NCBI GenBank assembly: GCA_029891345.1
Contig: CM057005.1
Location: 68,705,760 to 68,769,759 of the forward strand
DNA: 64,000 nucleotides
Direction of reading: 5' to 3'
From: Dryococelus australis
Taxonomy: Eukaryota; Arthropoda; Insecta; Phasmatodea; Phasmatidae
Shown here piece by piece: positions 22,601 to 34,718 of this stretch (position 1 is its first letter; the number at the start of each line of letters is the position of its first letter). The notes beneath the pieces were generated by a model. That model was not told the origin of the DNA, made no database searches, and saw only the letters and a program-made list of their open reading frames with translations. A program made the position numbers and the translations under genes.

Positions 22601-23690
22601 TTTATGCATTTGAAAATGGCAGCGTACCACCCCTGCACAAACCCCACAGAGCGCCCAGGAGTTGAAGACGCATCAGCGGCTGCATGTGGGGGAGCAGCAC
22701 ACGATGTGGACCGAACATCTGCCGCCGCCCTCTTCTTCCTCCGTCGGCACATCAATGCTGCAACTTGCAAGTTACACACCGACGTGCTGCTGGGCCATAA
22801 TCTCACTTTGTCGGGCGAAGGTAACTGCCCGCAGGTGAGAGAGGAGAGTGACTTAGTCAGCAATGATGCCCAACGAGAGCCGGCGGCAAAAACACAAAGA
22901 ACTGTGCAAGAATCAGAGGGAGTAGGCAGCGAAATGGCTACCCATCACCACCTGGCCACCAACCGCACTGTGCGCAGGACAGATGGAGTACCTCCATGCG
23001 CACCCGTAGTCCACTGCCCGCAACAACTTCTGCACGGGCCTGGCATCCAAATGAAGGGGGCCGCACGAGGTAATCAAGGGTGTTGGGCCGACCACCTACA
23101 TGGTTCGACTGGGGAGAAAAAGCATCAGGGCACACCAGGATGACATCCGACTATCGCCGGGTGATGTTGCCAATGAAGTCGTGCCGAGTACCTTGAGGCC
23201 CCATGATGGCGATCCAGCTGCCGAGCTCTCCCCAAAGAGCCGTGCAGCAGAAAAGGTGCATCCAAACCTCCTTCGGAGAGGTCTTCACTAGGAGCCAACA
23301 TGATGTTAACACCGGACGTACAGGGGTCGTCATAATGCCAGTCCAGGTGTCAGAGTCAGTACTGTGCCATCAGTTTTCATCGCTCTGACACCAGCAGCAT
23401 CCCCGGACCCACAACACGACACGGCAGGAGCAGCACCCCCCCGGTGACCTATGATGATGACACTGCTGTAGAGCGACCTCGGGAAGGTGCACCGGAGGAA
23501 GGTATGTTGGCACCTCCCCCAGGAGGGACACCAGCAGGGACAGAAGGCCTGATGATGCCTGGCGCATTGGTGCCCTGCAGGGCATGTCTGATGGCTAGCG
23601 CAGTTGTCACCGATGGCACAACGCTTACCAGCGCCACCACTCGACCACCAGCGCCAGGTCAGGTAAAATTTGAAACAACTTGTGTGAAAT
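16600..23690 (+). mobile_element. Ty3/gypsy-type element, broken, with nested TIR element
   Basis: Plus-strand parts in order: a gag region with two Cys/His modules resembling PHD fingers (about 16640-17000) and a Pro/Gln-rich stretch (17000-17400); a retropepsin-like segment near 18300-18450; reverse transcriptase about 18790-19400, with the YLDD box near 19195; RNase H about 19600-19747 and resuming at 21598; a linker and zinc-binding segment to about 22200; integrase about 22300-22850; and a Pro/Gly-rich tail to about 23690. A 1.85-kb TIR element (19748-21597) is inserted in RNase H. Matching terminal repeats were not found, so both ends are approximate. The element is a fossil with many breaks (probably ten or more). 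It lies in the sense direction in CFAP45 intron 1. Domain order (RNase H before integrase) supports Ty3/gypsy. Confidence 0.8.
19748..21597 (+). mobile_element. TIR element copy 3 with perfect 4-bp TSD
   Basis: This 1850-bp copy begins TGATGCCGGCCAAGAGCCAG and ends CACCCGACGGCATCA. It is flanked by GACG at 19744-19747 and 21598-21601. It matches copies 1 and 4 end to end. It sits inside the RNase H region of the gypsy element, which gives an independent check on both ends. No conserved coding frame. Confidence 0.92.
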
Positions 23691-23699
23691 GAAATAAAA

Positions 23700-26575
23700 T
23701 TAGAATAATAGTGAAAAACATCGGTGTCATGAAGTCACCCAGTCTGTGACAAAGAATTACCTGCGACGGTAAAGTAGGCTCAATATGATTTGCAGCGGAC
23801 AGGTGGACTGACTGACCAACTGAATGAATGGTCGCACAGAAGGAATGGGATGAATGGACAGACATAAAATGTGCCACATTAGATAATGTAAAGAACATGG
23901 GATGTTACAATATTCCAGAAACTATTGCACCATTTTTAGCAGCTGACACAGTTCCTTAAAGTTTTTTTTTAATGCTTTTTCTGGCAATAATTCCTTCGCT
24001 TAGTTGAGCTTGGCTTCATTTTGGAAGGGGATGGGGAGTTCACAATTTATCTCAATATCTTCCCTTTTGCAATATGTTTTCAGGTGACAAATTAATTCAT
24101 GGAACAAAGTTTCAGGTGTTTTCTATGTTTTCCCCATAATATGGAATGGATAATGATGTCATGAAAAGGTGATGCAGAAATATTCTACCAAGCTAGTGAG
24201 TACCTCTGGTGAAATTAGTCGTTTGAACAAGCTCAGCACAATCTTCAGCCCATATTACATTACTACTAAATGCTAGTTTCTTCCTCCACGATTGTGAAAG
24301 CACTGCATTTTGGGGCTCCAAATGTACCAGAATTTGCCAATACCTACTCCTCAAGTTGTGCATAGGTACTGAAGATACACACAACCAGACCTCTTAGTAT
24401 ATTCCCACAGTTGACCACAAAGTCAAAGTCAGTGACACATCTAGAGACCTATTAAGGAGGGGGCGACTTGAGGGGTGGGGTACTGTATGTTACATTCAAA
24501 CCAAATACAAGTAAATAATAAATTTTAATGTAACACTAAAATATTAGCGGTTAGTGCATTGACTATCTAAATACATTTAAAATGTCCTCTTACTCTTCTA
24601 AGTGTTTCAATTAAATAATAATGTAATTGTTTTACAGAATAATTAATTTTATCCATTGTTATTGATATCTCACAACCCTTAGCCCCCCTTTTGATCTTCT
24701 TCTGTGTATGCTATAACTTCTAGATCGCTGTAAGTAATGCAACATTTTATTAGCACACTTATGATACAGGAGTTATACACACCTCACTGGCTTCTCCACA
24801 TTGTGTAGTTTCATGGGAGTTGATTGACAACTTTCTGTTTTCTTTGTGAAGATTCGTTCTGCTTTTTCTGCACTGGGTAGCCTGTCTTAGGTAGGATTTT
24901 GTGACAGACGTACTTGGTTTGAAACAGGGAGCTGGTAAGGGATAAAAATTTCTAAATTATCATTTAACATTTTCATAGTTCCTAAGATGAGTACCAAACT
25001 TGTGCGAAATGCCAACCTTGCACGAGAATTTCTTGCACAAGTTTGTGTGCAAGGCACATCTTACACAAAATGAGGAGATAGAGCAGTTCCTATTTTGTTT
25101 GTGCAAGGCTATGCAAGTTGCGATCCTATTGGTCCTTGTATGCTGGTCGTGTGACTTGTAGTAAAATCAACCATATAGTAAAAGAAAATCATAATCTGAA
25201 GTATGCGAAGAGGAATACAGGGAAAGAAAACATTGCTGGAAAACAACTTTAAAGCGTTGATTGGAGTTTAGACAGTTCACTGAGAATAAAATAAAAACAG
25301 TTATATTTTGGAGCGATAGCTTTGAAACAAATACCTTGTTGAAGTAAGCAGCTTCATATTTTGTATTATAATACCTTGGCTGTTTGATACTCACCAGGGC
25401 TATCAACTTATTTTGATGCGAGACAGTATTAAATTTATTTATCTGCGTGTGAACTCGTTTCGTATGAAATTTAGTTGGCTTTCTCGTACGAAAAATTCAG
25501 TTTGAAATCTTTCACGAAATGCATCTTGCATCGTGTGACGCCTGCTTAGCACTCCTGATCACTTTCATCTTTCTGCTATATTTTATTTCTCAGCCCTAGT
25601 ATAGCTGCATCTCTCACAGAAATTCACCAAGCACCTATACTGGCTTGATTGTTTTACTATCATGTCTTCCTTAAGGTAGTCTGATGTAATGATTCCATAC
25701 TCATTCAGTCTCCTTGTGTTGCTGTTGGTGGTACAATCTCACCCATTAAAGCCAACGTTATGGTGAGCTGTACCAGTCTCCCTTCTCATCTGCTGACTGC
25801 ATCCAACCCAACTCTGGAGTGTCAGCCGATTGCTCCTCATCATGTTGGCCATGGCCGTAGAATCTATCAGCATCACTGTTTCCTGTCTTTCACGTCATTC
25901 ACTACGTGAGGTAGGACTTGCACAATCCAATAATTGTGCAACATGGAGATCCTTCATGACTTGTTGTGGCTGACTTTTGGTGCTCCTGAATACTCTTTAT
26001 TTGTTGGGATGGTTGAACATTTTCTCATCTCAGCCATCTCATTTTTTATGACATCTCTTTCGACACTGCCCATGCAGGATTTTACCTCTTCTGTTCAGTT
26101 TGTGTTCTCTGGTTGAAGGAAGGAGTCTCACCCAACCACACCACCTCTCCTATCCCCTTTTCAACATCATAAGAGAGAATACTATTATTAAATATCAGTT
26201 TACATTGTATACCTTGCAAGGCAGACTGTTGGTTGTAAGGTATGATTAGTGTGAAACAGGTGTTTAAAATAATGCTAGGAAGGTGTATTTTAGCCATATG
26301 TGTATCATGATAATACAATTTTATTACATTGGGTTGACAGATCAGATTTTCTGTGACCACACACTTGTAAGTACAGCCTTGTATGATGGTTTCTGCACAC
26401 TTGTAAGACATCTTTGCCCCTCATCATTAATATCTGAACAAGTAATAAAACTGGTTGGTTGCTGCTTTTGAAGGCTTACTCTTTACTTACATTTTACTGT
26501 ATATGAAATAGTACTTTGTTAATTGACTTGTATTAATTTGCATAAAATTAATAATGCTTTATATTTTTATTGCAG
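23700..26575. other. CFAP45 intron 1, right part
   Basis: No exon is seen. A CAGTGACACATCTAGAGACC stretch near 24436, followed by G-rich sequence, recalls the G-rich ends of some hAT MITEs, but no right end was found. Near 25000-25110 there are several TTGCACGAG / CTTGTGCAA inverted words. The rest is AT-rich DNA. Confidence 0.45.
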
Positions 26576-26716
26576 GTAATCACTACAAAAGATCGATTAG
26601 AAATGTTGGAAAAAGAAGAGGCTCAAAAAAATCGTGAATTACAAGAGAGCAATGATCGGAAGGGAAAAATTAGAAGGCATGTCAGAAAAATGGAGAAAGG
26701 AACTAAGTTAATTGAG
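26576..26716 (+). CDS. CFAP45: CFAP45 exon 2
   Basis: The exon follows a TTTTTATTGCAG acceptor and gives 47 residues in phase 0: VITTKDRLEMLEKEEAQKN, then charged coiled-coil sequence ending KGTKLIE. It aligns with the vertebrate segment VLTREELEARDQAFKKEKE. It ends before GTGGGG, a weak donor. The highly charged Glu/Lys/Arg content continues the coiled coil started in exon 1. Confidence 0.88.
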
Positions 26717-27203
26717 GTGGGGAGGCTTTGAAGTCCATGAAATATATGTTATCTAAAAATGTTGTAGGCAATTGCTGTTGGAAATATGACTTTTGTTATC
26801 ACCTCATTTAATAACAACGGTAATATTTTCTTGTTTTTATGTTGCAGTTAAAGCGTCAGTATTGTAACTGCATTGTAGGTTTTGGGCCAATGGTGGCAAA
26901 GTTGATATTGCATTCCATGAGTATGAGTATGGTATAATTTTTTTTCCAGACAGTCAGTTCACAATAAAAATTTTTCCCTTTAAATTTCTAATTTTGTGGT
27001 AGAACTCTTTTTCTTATAGAAAAGATTTGAAGCATAAGCAAAAAATCCTTTTAAAAATAACAGTACCGTAGTAAGAAACATTCAAAATTTTCTTTAGCTT
27101 TACTACATTATCACATTTATAACTGTAGGGCTGCGGAGAAAGAGTGGCATTGTTTCATAAGTCTCATTTTACAGTTCTGTTGTGTTATGCACAATTTCAC
27201 TAG
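26717..27203. other. CFAP45 intron 2
   Basis: The shortest intron seen (487 bp). No repeat recognised. Confidence 0.7.
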
Positions 27204-27364
27204 ATTGACGCGGAAGCCAAGAAACGAGCACAACATTTGCTGCAGCGGGCTTTTGACATGCGCCAGGAGCAAGAAGACGAGGTGAAGAATGCAAACCGCA
27301 TAATCCTAGGGACAAAGTGCCATGCTATCAGAGAAGCTCAGATAGCAGAGAAGAAGTTAATCAG
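27204..27364 (+). CDS. CFAP45: CFAP45 exon 3
   Basis: After a CACTAG acceptor the exon encodes IDAEAKKRAQHLLQRAFDMR followed by the family's most conserved stretch, with NRIILGTKCHAIREAQIAEK against vertebrate SKIILNAKCHAIRDAQILEK. It ends with two bases of an Arg codon before GTACAA (phase 2). This block is the strongest evidence for CFAP45 over other coiled-coil axonemal proteins. Confidence 0.93.
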
Positions 27365-28096
27365 GTACAAATTTGGGCTATGCTGTATAGGGCAATCATT
27401 TTCTGAAATCATTTAACAGTTAATTAAGAAATTTGACAGTTAATCTGAGTAATTTGACAATTAATCTGATTGCCTAATTTTCTTGATTTGTTGAGTACTG
27501 ACGTCACCCTCACAGTCTTGCTTGGGAGGGGCAGCCCACTGCTGCTCTGCTCATGCACCAACCATGCACGGCCGTGCATTCAGTGTATGGGTCACACAGG
27601 TCGTCCATGCAAGAACAGGTCTTTGAACCATTCCTGACCCGTCAGATCTGTGCTACCAAGAGAGAGCTCAGCGAGTGCATAGTGCAATTTTCATGTGTAC
27701 CCCTGAAAGCAGAGTCTAATTCTTAAAAGGGAAAGTGTTATCTCCCTTTTGCTCCCCTTAAGTGAGGTGTAAATAGCCTGAGAGTGCAAAGCCACGTGAG
27801 TTACATATGAATACTCAACACAGACTTGAGATGCTCATAAATAATAATTTAATTTTATAGTGTTTGTACCATGTTTCATTTAATTTAAAAGGGCATATTT
27901 CATTTTCACAGTTTGTGTTAATAAGTAACATAAAAGATACTGGCGTCAAACCACCTGCCAAAATAGGGCATGAAAATCAAGGGAACTAATAACTATAATC
28001 AAAAGGGGGGAGGAAAAGGTACAAGGGTAGTAAAACGTTACTTACAACAACAAACTTCAAAATAAACACAAAGGGGCACAGCATCACTGTCACACT
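27365..28096. other. CFAP45 intron 3, left part
   Basis: Coding exons are absent. TGTTGAGTACTGACGTCACC near 27489 and the sequence to about 27780 are GC-richer. They may be the terminal repeat of the adjacent minus-strand gypsy fragment, but no partner repeat was found. Confidence 0.35.
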
Positions 28097-30392
28097 CTAA
28101 CCTGATATTTTTTCAAATGTGCCACATGCACTTTTCTGAAAATCCTTCCAGAAGAGGGGGTGACAAGAGAAACTGTTAGTGCCTAGTATCCTATTTATTC
28201 TATATGGTCCCTGATATTTGGGGAGGAGCTTCCCACTAATAGCACTCCCCAAGTCGGAAAGGACAAAACTTTTACATAATACCAAGTCATCCACCTTAAA
28301 GTGAGACCTATCCTTATTCAAACGTGAGTTATCTGCATCCTTGGCAACTAAAAGCCTTTTTTGCACCTTCTCCAACAGCTGGTATCGGTCAGCCTCAGAG
28401 AACGGGGTAGGAAGGGGAGGAATGTTCCACAAGTTTAACAGGGGATGACTTAGCCCAAGAAAAGAGGTCAAAGGAGGGGGATCCATGGATGGCACTATTA
28501 AATCCTACGTTTACCAAATCAAAATCCTGATTCCAAAGCTGGTGATCCCGATGTTGAAAAATGTTAAGGCAAGCCTTCAAATCCCTATTGAATCTCTCTA
28601 GCTGGTTACCCTTTGGGTAGTAGGGGCTCGAAGTTAAATGCTTTTTCGCCCACCTGAAGCTCATATCTTTAAAGATGGTTGAAGTGAAATAATGAGCATT
28701 ATCAGTAAGTATTTCGACAGGAAAACTAAACAGTTTCCAAACTTGGTCACACAATGCCCTGACAGTAGTGAAGAACTTGGCAAGAGAATTACGAACTTAT
28801 TGAAGGTGTCCAACAGGATCAGGACGCAAACATTGCCCCTCTTCGACAGGACAAGGGGACAGAAAACATTGAGGTGTACCGCCTCCCAGGGGCCCTCTGG
28901 GAACTGCACAACATTGTGTCCTAAATTACCCTGATGCGCCTGCTTGCATCTTAGGCAGGCATCGCAGGTACGTACAAACTCAGTAACGTCCTTCTTGATT
29001 GTACGCCAGGCAAAGTTAGTAGCAATTTTCTGGAACATTTTCCCGATCCCTAAATATCCGTCGAAGACAGAGTCATGAATGTATGATAAAATCAATGGCT
29101 CCAAAGCCTCAGGAACAACTACCATATTTTACAATGAAGTACAACACAGTATTTTCCACAACCTAGGGAAGTACTTTGCCAGCACTCAAGTCTTTCACTA
29201 TTTCTGAACAAAACTGGTCATCGGCCTGGACTTGACGTAGTTTGACATAAAACTCAGGAAATCCTTGGATCAAATTAATAGACGCCACAGGGTTTGACCA
29301 TGACTTAATTCAAAGTTCTCTGGGTCGTATGTTCGCAACAATGCATCCGTGACCTGGTTTTCCATCCCATGAGCGTGATGGACTATGAACCGAAATCTGG
29401 AAATACATAAAACCCATCTACCTAGCTTTCCTAATTGCTGGCGATGACCTAACAGCCAACTGAGTGCCTGGTTATCTATGTATAGGTTGCATTCATCGTG
29501 TTTAACGTGCGAAGTGAACTTTTAAAGTCTGAAGACACAGGCTAAGAGTTTCCATTTCATAGATACCCAAATTTCTTTCCGCCTCAGACAAGCTACGACT
29601 AGCAAACATCATGGGAGCCAAACCATCCTCCACATGTTGACTCAAAATCACACCCAAGGCCAAAGAGGATGCGTCAATTTGAACAAAATTTCTGTAAGTG
29701 ATGTGAAGGCAGCCACCTGCTCCGGTCCCCAGGTAAATTCCACCCCTTTCTTTTCTAACTTTTGAGTGGTGCGGCTATCTCTGAATAATGCTCTATGAAC
29801 TGGGCAAAATATCCCATGACCCCTAAGAATTTTTGAACCCCCTTGAAGGTCTTGGGCCATGGGAAACCCAAAATGGGAACCACGCAGTCAGGGTCTACCA
29901 ACAACTGCCCTTCACACAACAAATTACCCAAGAACGTAACCCAATTCGACCCCAAGGTCACCTTTTCAGGATTGATGGTGAGATCAACCTCCCGCATACA
30001 GGTGGACCAAGTGAGACTCCAAATCCTCACTATACACAATAATATTGTCTATGTAATTAAAGACAAATTTGAATTTAAATTCGGAAAGGAGCAAAAGAGG
30101 TTTTAAGAGCACGTTGCTCTTCAATCAGAAGCCGCTCATGGATGTTCGGCGCAAAGCCAAAGGCGAGATAACCTTGGTCAAAATTTACCACAGCCCTTGT
30201 CTTGCCTCCCTCGGCCTTCTGTAAAGGCAGTTTATCCTTAACAAGATATGACTGTTGTACAGTTGTAACCTGAACTCCACAAACTATAAGGTTTCGTAAC
30301 ATGTGATCCAAATTTGGAAAATTGCAGTGTTGCTTAGCTGTCACAGCTCTGCAATATACACAGCAATTGAGTCTTCTTCTTTTTGGTTCCAC
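28097..30392 (-). mobile_element. Ty3/gypsy-type pol fragment, broken
   Basis: On the minus strand, reading from right to left: reverse-transcriptase segments (about 30392-29760), RNase H (about 29760-29460), the integrase zinc-binding and core regions (29125-28395), and the integrase C-terminal region (28495-28097). Gag, protease and clear terminal repeats are not seen, so it is a truncated fossil with several breaks. It lies antisense to CFAP45 in intron 3. Confidence 0.8.
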
Positions 30393-31452
30393 TTCAGAAA
30401 CTAAAAAATTTTGATGATTTCACTGGGCTTTGGGTGAAAGTGATTTGTTTGCTTCGTGCAAAAGTCCAACAGAGGAACCACATAGCTATATTTCAAAACT
30501 CTGGTCCGCACACTGTATAAAATACCTTACTTGTGGCTTTCTCATCCTTGATGTTATTTGCAATGCAATAAAACTAAATGTTCAATATAATAGTTGCATA
30601 ACTCCTTCTCTGGAGCAAACCCACTTATTGCTCCAGTTTGTGCCATTTTTGTGGACCCTTGACTACACGTAATATTTTTAATTCCATTGCCGAAGTTTGT
30701 TTTTCAAAATGAACACACTTCACCATGAGGGCTACCCTACAGTAACTGTCAAACCTTGTTTTGTTTGCCTTGCTTGTTCTGTTGCAACGTGCTGCAACTA
30801 ACCAACTACATAACCTAATTATAAATATACACAATATCCAACAGAATGGTTCACATCACTATAGCAGCACACAAAGCCTACAGCATATTGGCTGTGATAA
30901 TGAAGCAAGGAAAGCGCTGTCTCATCATAAGAGGGAGTGGTACATTAATTAACCCTGACCATGTTAATTGAAGTTTTTGGAAGCTAATTAAAGTTAATTG
31001 AACTTTCTGAAAGCCAATATAGAAAAATAAAAAATGAGCAATGTAGTTAAAAGTTTCTACCTACTTTATGAGGAAATATTTTGATTGAATGACGCATTCC
31101 TTTAGTGCAATATCTTATGCCACACTAAAACTTGCACATTGATGGTGTAAGAAATATCTCAACAGTAGTGCATCACGCTGTCAAAATATTTGCTCCCAAA
31201 GTTAATGAAAAAAAAGATTATCTTGGATTGCCATTTCTTATTTTTTCTATGTTTGCTTCTAAGAAACTGTATATTTTTGTCAATTTTTTAGTGTTTTATT
31301 AATGTACCACATACTCTTAAGTACAGTACACATTAAAAAATGCCATCTCTGGAACATTCAAAACCATAAATTAGGTAGTTTGTGTTTGATATACTAGTTA
31401 ATTAATGAGAAGTCTGGCAGGAGATGTGTGCAGTGGACTGCGGTCTGTATAG
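30393..31452. other. CFAP45 intron 3, right part
   Basis: AT-rich sequence with no recognised exon. A partly repeated AGTTAATTGAA(G/C)TTTTTGGAAGC motif occurs twice near 30960-31010. Confidence 0.5.
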
Positions 31453-31642
31453 GGAGGAACTAGAGCACGAGGAGCGCAGACTGGACGAGATGATGGAACA
31501 GGAGCGCCAGCGTGCACTTAGAGAGCAGCACAACAAGAAGGAGCAGGTGGAGGCACACAGGAAGCGCTACGTCCAGCACGTCTTGGAGCAGATCAATGAG
31601 CATGAGCTGGAGAAGCTGCAGGAAGCTGACCGCATTCGCGAG
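31453..31642 (+). CDS. CFAP45: CFAP45 exon 4
   Basis: The single G at 31453 completes the Arg codon begun in exon 3, and the frame continues EELEHEERRLDEMMEQERQR, matching vertebrate ELDTEEKRLDQMMEVERQ. The exon ends VHVLEQIN..-type coiled coil then EADRIRE before GTGATG, in phase 0. A nearer-upstream GTGTGCAG (AG at 31433-31434) looks like a better acceptor but would bring an in-frame TAG, so TATAG at 31452 was chosen. The 63 full codons are rich in Glu, Gln and Arg. Confidence 0.88.
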
Positions 31643-31765
31643 GTGATGTACACTTTCTCTGACTCGTCTGCCTGGCATTCATTACCATTTTCATGTGCAT
31701 ATGACGAGTTGCAGTCATTGCAAGGAGTTGGGTGGTGAAATGATGAAACCTTTGCCTTCCACTAT

Positions 31766-32042
31766 CAGGACCGGATCTAGACTTTTGGTTTGTGGGAGGG
31801 GGGGAGTTATTTTTCGATTTGCAGCTACAATTCTAGACTTTAAATTTGTGGTGTAGGATGAGAAATTGTTTCATCATAAGTTATAAGATAAATATTTTAA
31901 ACACATCTCATATTACCATAATTTATTTCAGTTGTAAGACATTCACAAGACAGTTTCGTATCAGTGTGAAAGTGTGGGTTGGGAGGGGGTGGGTTATGTC
32001 CCCCGTGACACCCTTTTTTTTATCAGCCCCTGCCCACCACTG
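31766..32042. mobile_element. Possible hAT-like MITE with G-rich/C-rich ends
   Basis: The stretch starts CAGGACCGGATCTAGAC followed by a G-run, and ends with C-rich sequence, CAGCCCCTGCCCACCACTG. CAG...CTG ends with G-rich left and C-rich right arms recall a common hAT MITE design in invertebrates. No matching 8-bp duplication was found, so this is tentative. Confidence 0.4.
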
Positions 32043-32999
32043 GGTTTTACTCCCTGTAAGATTGGAGCAAAATATTCATGTAGGTGAACTTGCCATTGGT
32101 TGGTGGGCTTTCATAAAATATGCCTGTTCTTTCTTCCACCATTACATTGTCACTGTTTCATCGTCACCTCACTTCACTCACACTGATGGTAAAGACCCCA
32201 TTAGTTTAGTGTTGCCGAAATCCCACTCATTTCAGTTACTGTACTTGCTTGCACTCACGTGTTCAGTTGTCACATACTATGTGTTCCAGACTTACTACTC
32301 TTGCACTAAATACTGTGGTTTTCTATGTTCCAGTTACAATTTTTGTTGAAAAAAATGTGCACTGTGTGGAAATATTATTTCCTTACCATCTGCAGAGACA
32401 GTCAGGCTATTTGATTGCATATATTGTATGGTTAACAAAATAGCTCTCATTTCGAGCACTCTTGCACTTGTCTAGTTTTCAGGGTGCACACTGAGTATTC
32501 ACCCAGTGCAGTCAATTGGGATATGCCAATAAACAATAGCATAGTTCTTGTAAGCTTACTTTTTTTTTACTACTGATGTACAGCAGTGAACAAGTTGGTG
32601 TCAAAAGATAAGCCTAAACAGATGAAAATTATATTCAGTCTTCCTCTTGCAGTGTAGTATTTTCACTTATTGTTAATTGTATTCAAAGTCAACATTTTTA
32701 TTAATACCTTATAACTGTTCTGCACCAAAAAAAGTGCTTTGTAGAATTGTTAAATAAAGTTTGAGTTGTAGACAAAAATTTTTAAAATATTTTTGGAACA
32801 CAAGTTTTATATTTTATATGGAGAAAAAAGTCAGCACGGCAAAGCACAATAACAGAAAATTACAGTAAATCATTGTTGCCTGATATATGGATGCCAGTAA
32901 TCCACAATTACAATTACTTCTGTAGCACCGCCTACAACTGGTTGTAATGTATTGATGCAGTGTGGCTGGACGGAATGGGGTTAGGTTTAGTTTTCGGGG

Positions 33000-33531
33000 C
33001 GGTGCGGTATGAGGTTATGGAAACGTTAGATTTTACCAGACTAGGCTCCAGGTGTCGCTCGAGGGCGGCGTCAATGATGATGGTGTTGTAGCATGATGAC
33101 TCCTGGATTTCTTAGGGTGCTGTGTGCCGAACGTCCAGCCGTAATTCTCAGTTGATAATGACCTCTGTCCCTCTGCTGCTGTAGTGATTATACTATTCAT
33201 GATTGCAGTTTGCTAAATGGTAACCTATCGGCTAGTTACACGCCCTTATGACAAGAACACATTTGGCGGCAAAACTATTTAAAACTTTCACGTGCATCGC
33301 GTTGCGGACTATTCAGGCTGACCACACACCCATACATGTACTTATGTTGCAAAATTAAGTAAACATGATATTGACCCTGCAAAACCTTGAAAACATTTGC
33401 AATAAATTGGTGGGTATTATAAGGGCACGTGCCCTGACATGCCTTAGGGCTACTGGAATAAAATACTCTCAGATCAGTTCTCCGTTGTATTTATTCGGTT
33501 CACCTTAACGCTTCAGTTGAAGCAACTTACA
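33000..33531 (+). repeat. Possible solo long terminal repeat
   Basis: The segment is GC-richer than its surroundings. It has a TATTTAAAA-like box near 33280, two AATAAA-type signals (33401 and 33458), a 12-bp palindrome GGGCACGTGCCC near 33423, and ends ...AACTTACA at 33531. This layout resembles an isolated LTR. There is no partner repeat and no confirmed target duplication. Confidence 0.3.
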
Positions 33532-33868
33532 TGCAGTTGGCGACTTTACCGGTCGTCTGCGGTTACACTGTTAAAGTAGTATCAAATCATCAATAATTAT
33601 TACAGAACGAAGGGGAGTCACAAAAATGGCCAAAGGTGGCCGAGCACTGGGCTATTGGATAATGACGTTCATGGTGGATCACTATGTTGACTTCCAAAAA
33701 TCTGTTAAATTCATTTGATGTATTTGGAATTACTTTATGTTCCATGCCCTCTTAAGTACAGTTAACATCAGTCTTTGCTTAATTCCTGAATGGATGTTGC
33801 ATACTGAAATCACTGCTACAACATAGCCGAGGGCACCAGCGTTGAGGTGGTGGGATGGTTGGTTGCAG

Positions 33869-34042
33869 GAGTCATGGCTGGTGAGCAAGGCCCAGGCCCA
33901 CATGATGCAGCAGGAGCTGGAGGAGCAGGACAGGAAGATGGAACAGCAGCGCAGGATGCGGGACGAGCTGCGACAGATCAACGAGCAGCTGCTGTACTTC
34001 AAGCAGCTCGAGGAGGAGGAGCAGCGTGTCGAGGACCTCAAG
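33869..34042 (+). CDS. CFAP45: CFAP45 exon 5
   Basis: The exon follows GGTTGCAG and gives 58 residues in phase 0. It contains HMMQQELEEQDRKMEQQ and LRQINEQLLYFKQLEEEEQ, and ends VEDLK before GTACCT. It aligns with the vertebrate segment MQAEIKRINDENQKQKAELL. It is an alpha-helical coiled-coil segment within the trichohyalin/plectin-homology region typical of the family. Confidence 0.9.
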
Positions 34043-34143
34043 GTACCTGATGTGCACCATCATGCATACAGAGAGGCACACTGTGCAAACATACAAGTAT
34101 TTATTTTTTTTCACTCTACCGTACGCCTCAGAATCTGGCACTA

Positions 34144-34458
34144 CAGTGAAACCTCATTAGTAAAAACCTCTTCAATACAAAGTTCTTATTAATGAAAGTT
34201 GTCTTCTTTTTCCTTGGAGTGAGATAAGGGAGTTTGATGTTAATTTGTGTTTTTTATAAGAAAAATATTAGTTAATTTGTATTACAAAGAAAATTGTCAT
34301 GCTGATGACAAGAATGATTTATTTTCCAATATGCCAAATCACAGAGTCAAAATGTTGAAATTTTTATAATTTTCACAAACACCTGTTAACACAAACCTTA
34401 TTATTACAAACTGCAAAGATTAAAGTCCCTAGACATTTTTATTAAAGAAATTTTACTG
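34144..34458. mobile_element. pogo/Tigger-type MITE with TA duplication
   Basis: The 315-bp element starts CAGTGAAACCTCATTAGTAA and ends AAAGAAATTTTACTG, with TA on both sides (34142-34143 and 34459-34460). The inverted ends match over about 30 bp with mismatches (CAGTgAAAccTCaTTAgTAAAAA). CAGTGAAACCTC ends and a TA duplication are typical of pogo-group elements. No coding sequence. Confidence 0.8.
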
Positions 34459-34561
34459 TAACTGGATTGATTTTTGACTGAACTGATGATAGCAGGCTGG
34501 AAGATAGCTTTACTGTTTTACATTTTATTGTTGCTCATATACGTTACAACTTGTCAACAAG

Positions 34562-34718
34562 TTTTATGTAAGTGAAAGACTAAACCGTTGTTTTACATCA
34601 TCTTTATTCACTTTGTTGTTACTTCTGACATCCTCACAACCAAATCTCATCTTTCCACCATATTGCCTCTCTCTGTCTCTGTCTGCAGGTTGGTGTTACC
34701 AACCTTACTCTCCTGACA
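34562..34718 (-). repeat. 3' LTR of outer gypsy element
   Basis: 157 bp, matching 45817-45965 at close to 90%. It is bordered inside by TCTCCCTTTTTT, which reads as a polypurine tract on the element's strand, and outside by ACAAG. Confidence 0.88.

Noticed and set aside
24430-24710. A second hAT-like MITE with G-rich and C-rich arms.
   Set aside because: No matching right end or target duplication was found.
31424-31452. Earlier acceptor GTGTGCAG for CFAP45 exon 4.
   Set aside because: It would place an in-frame TAG before the conserved EELEHEERRLD segment; the TATAG acceptor keeps the frame with exon 3.
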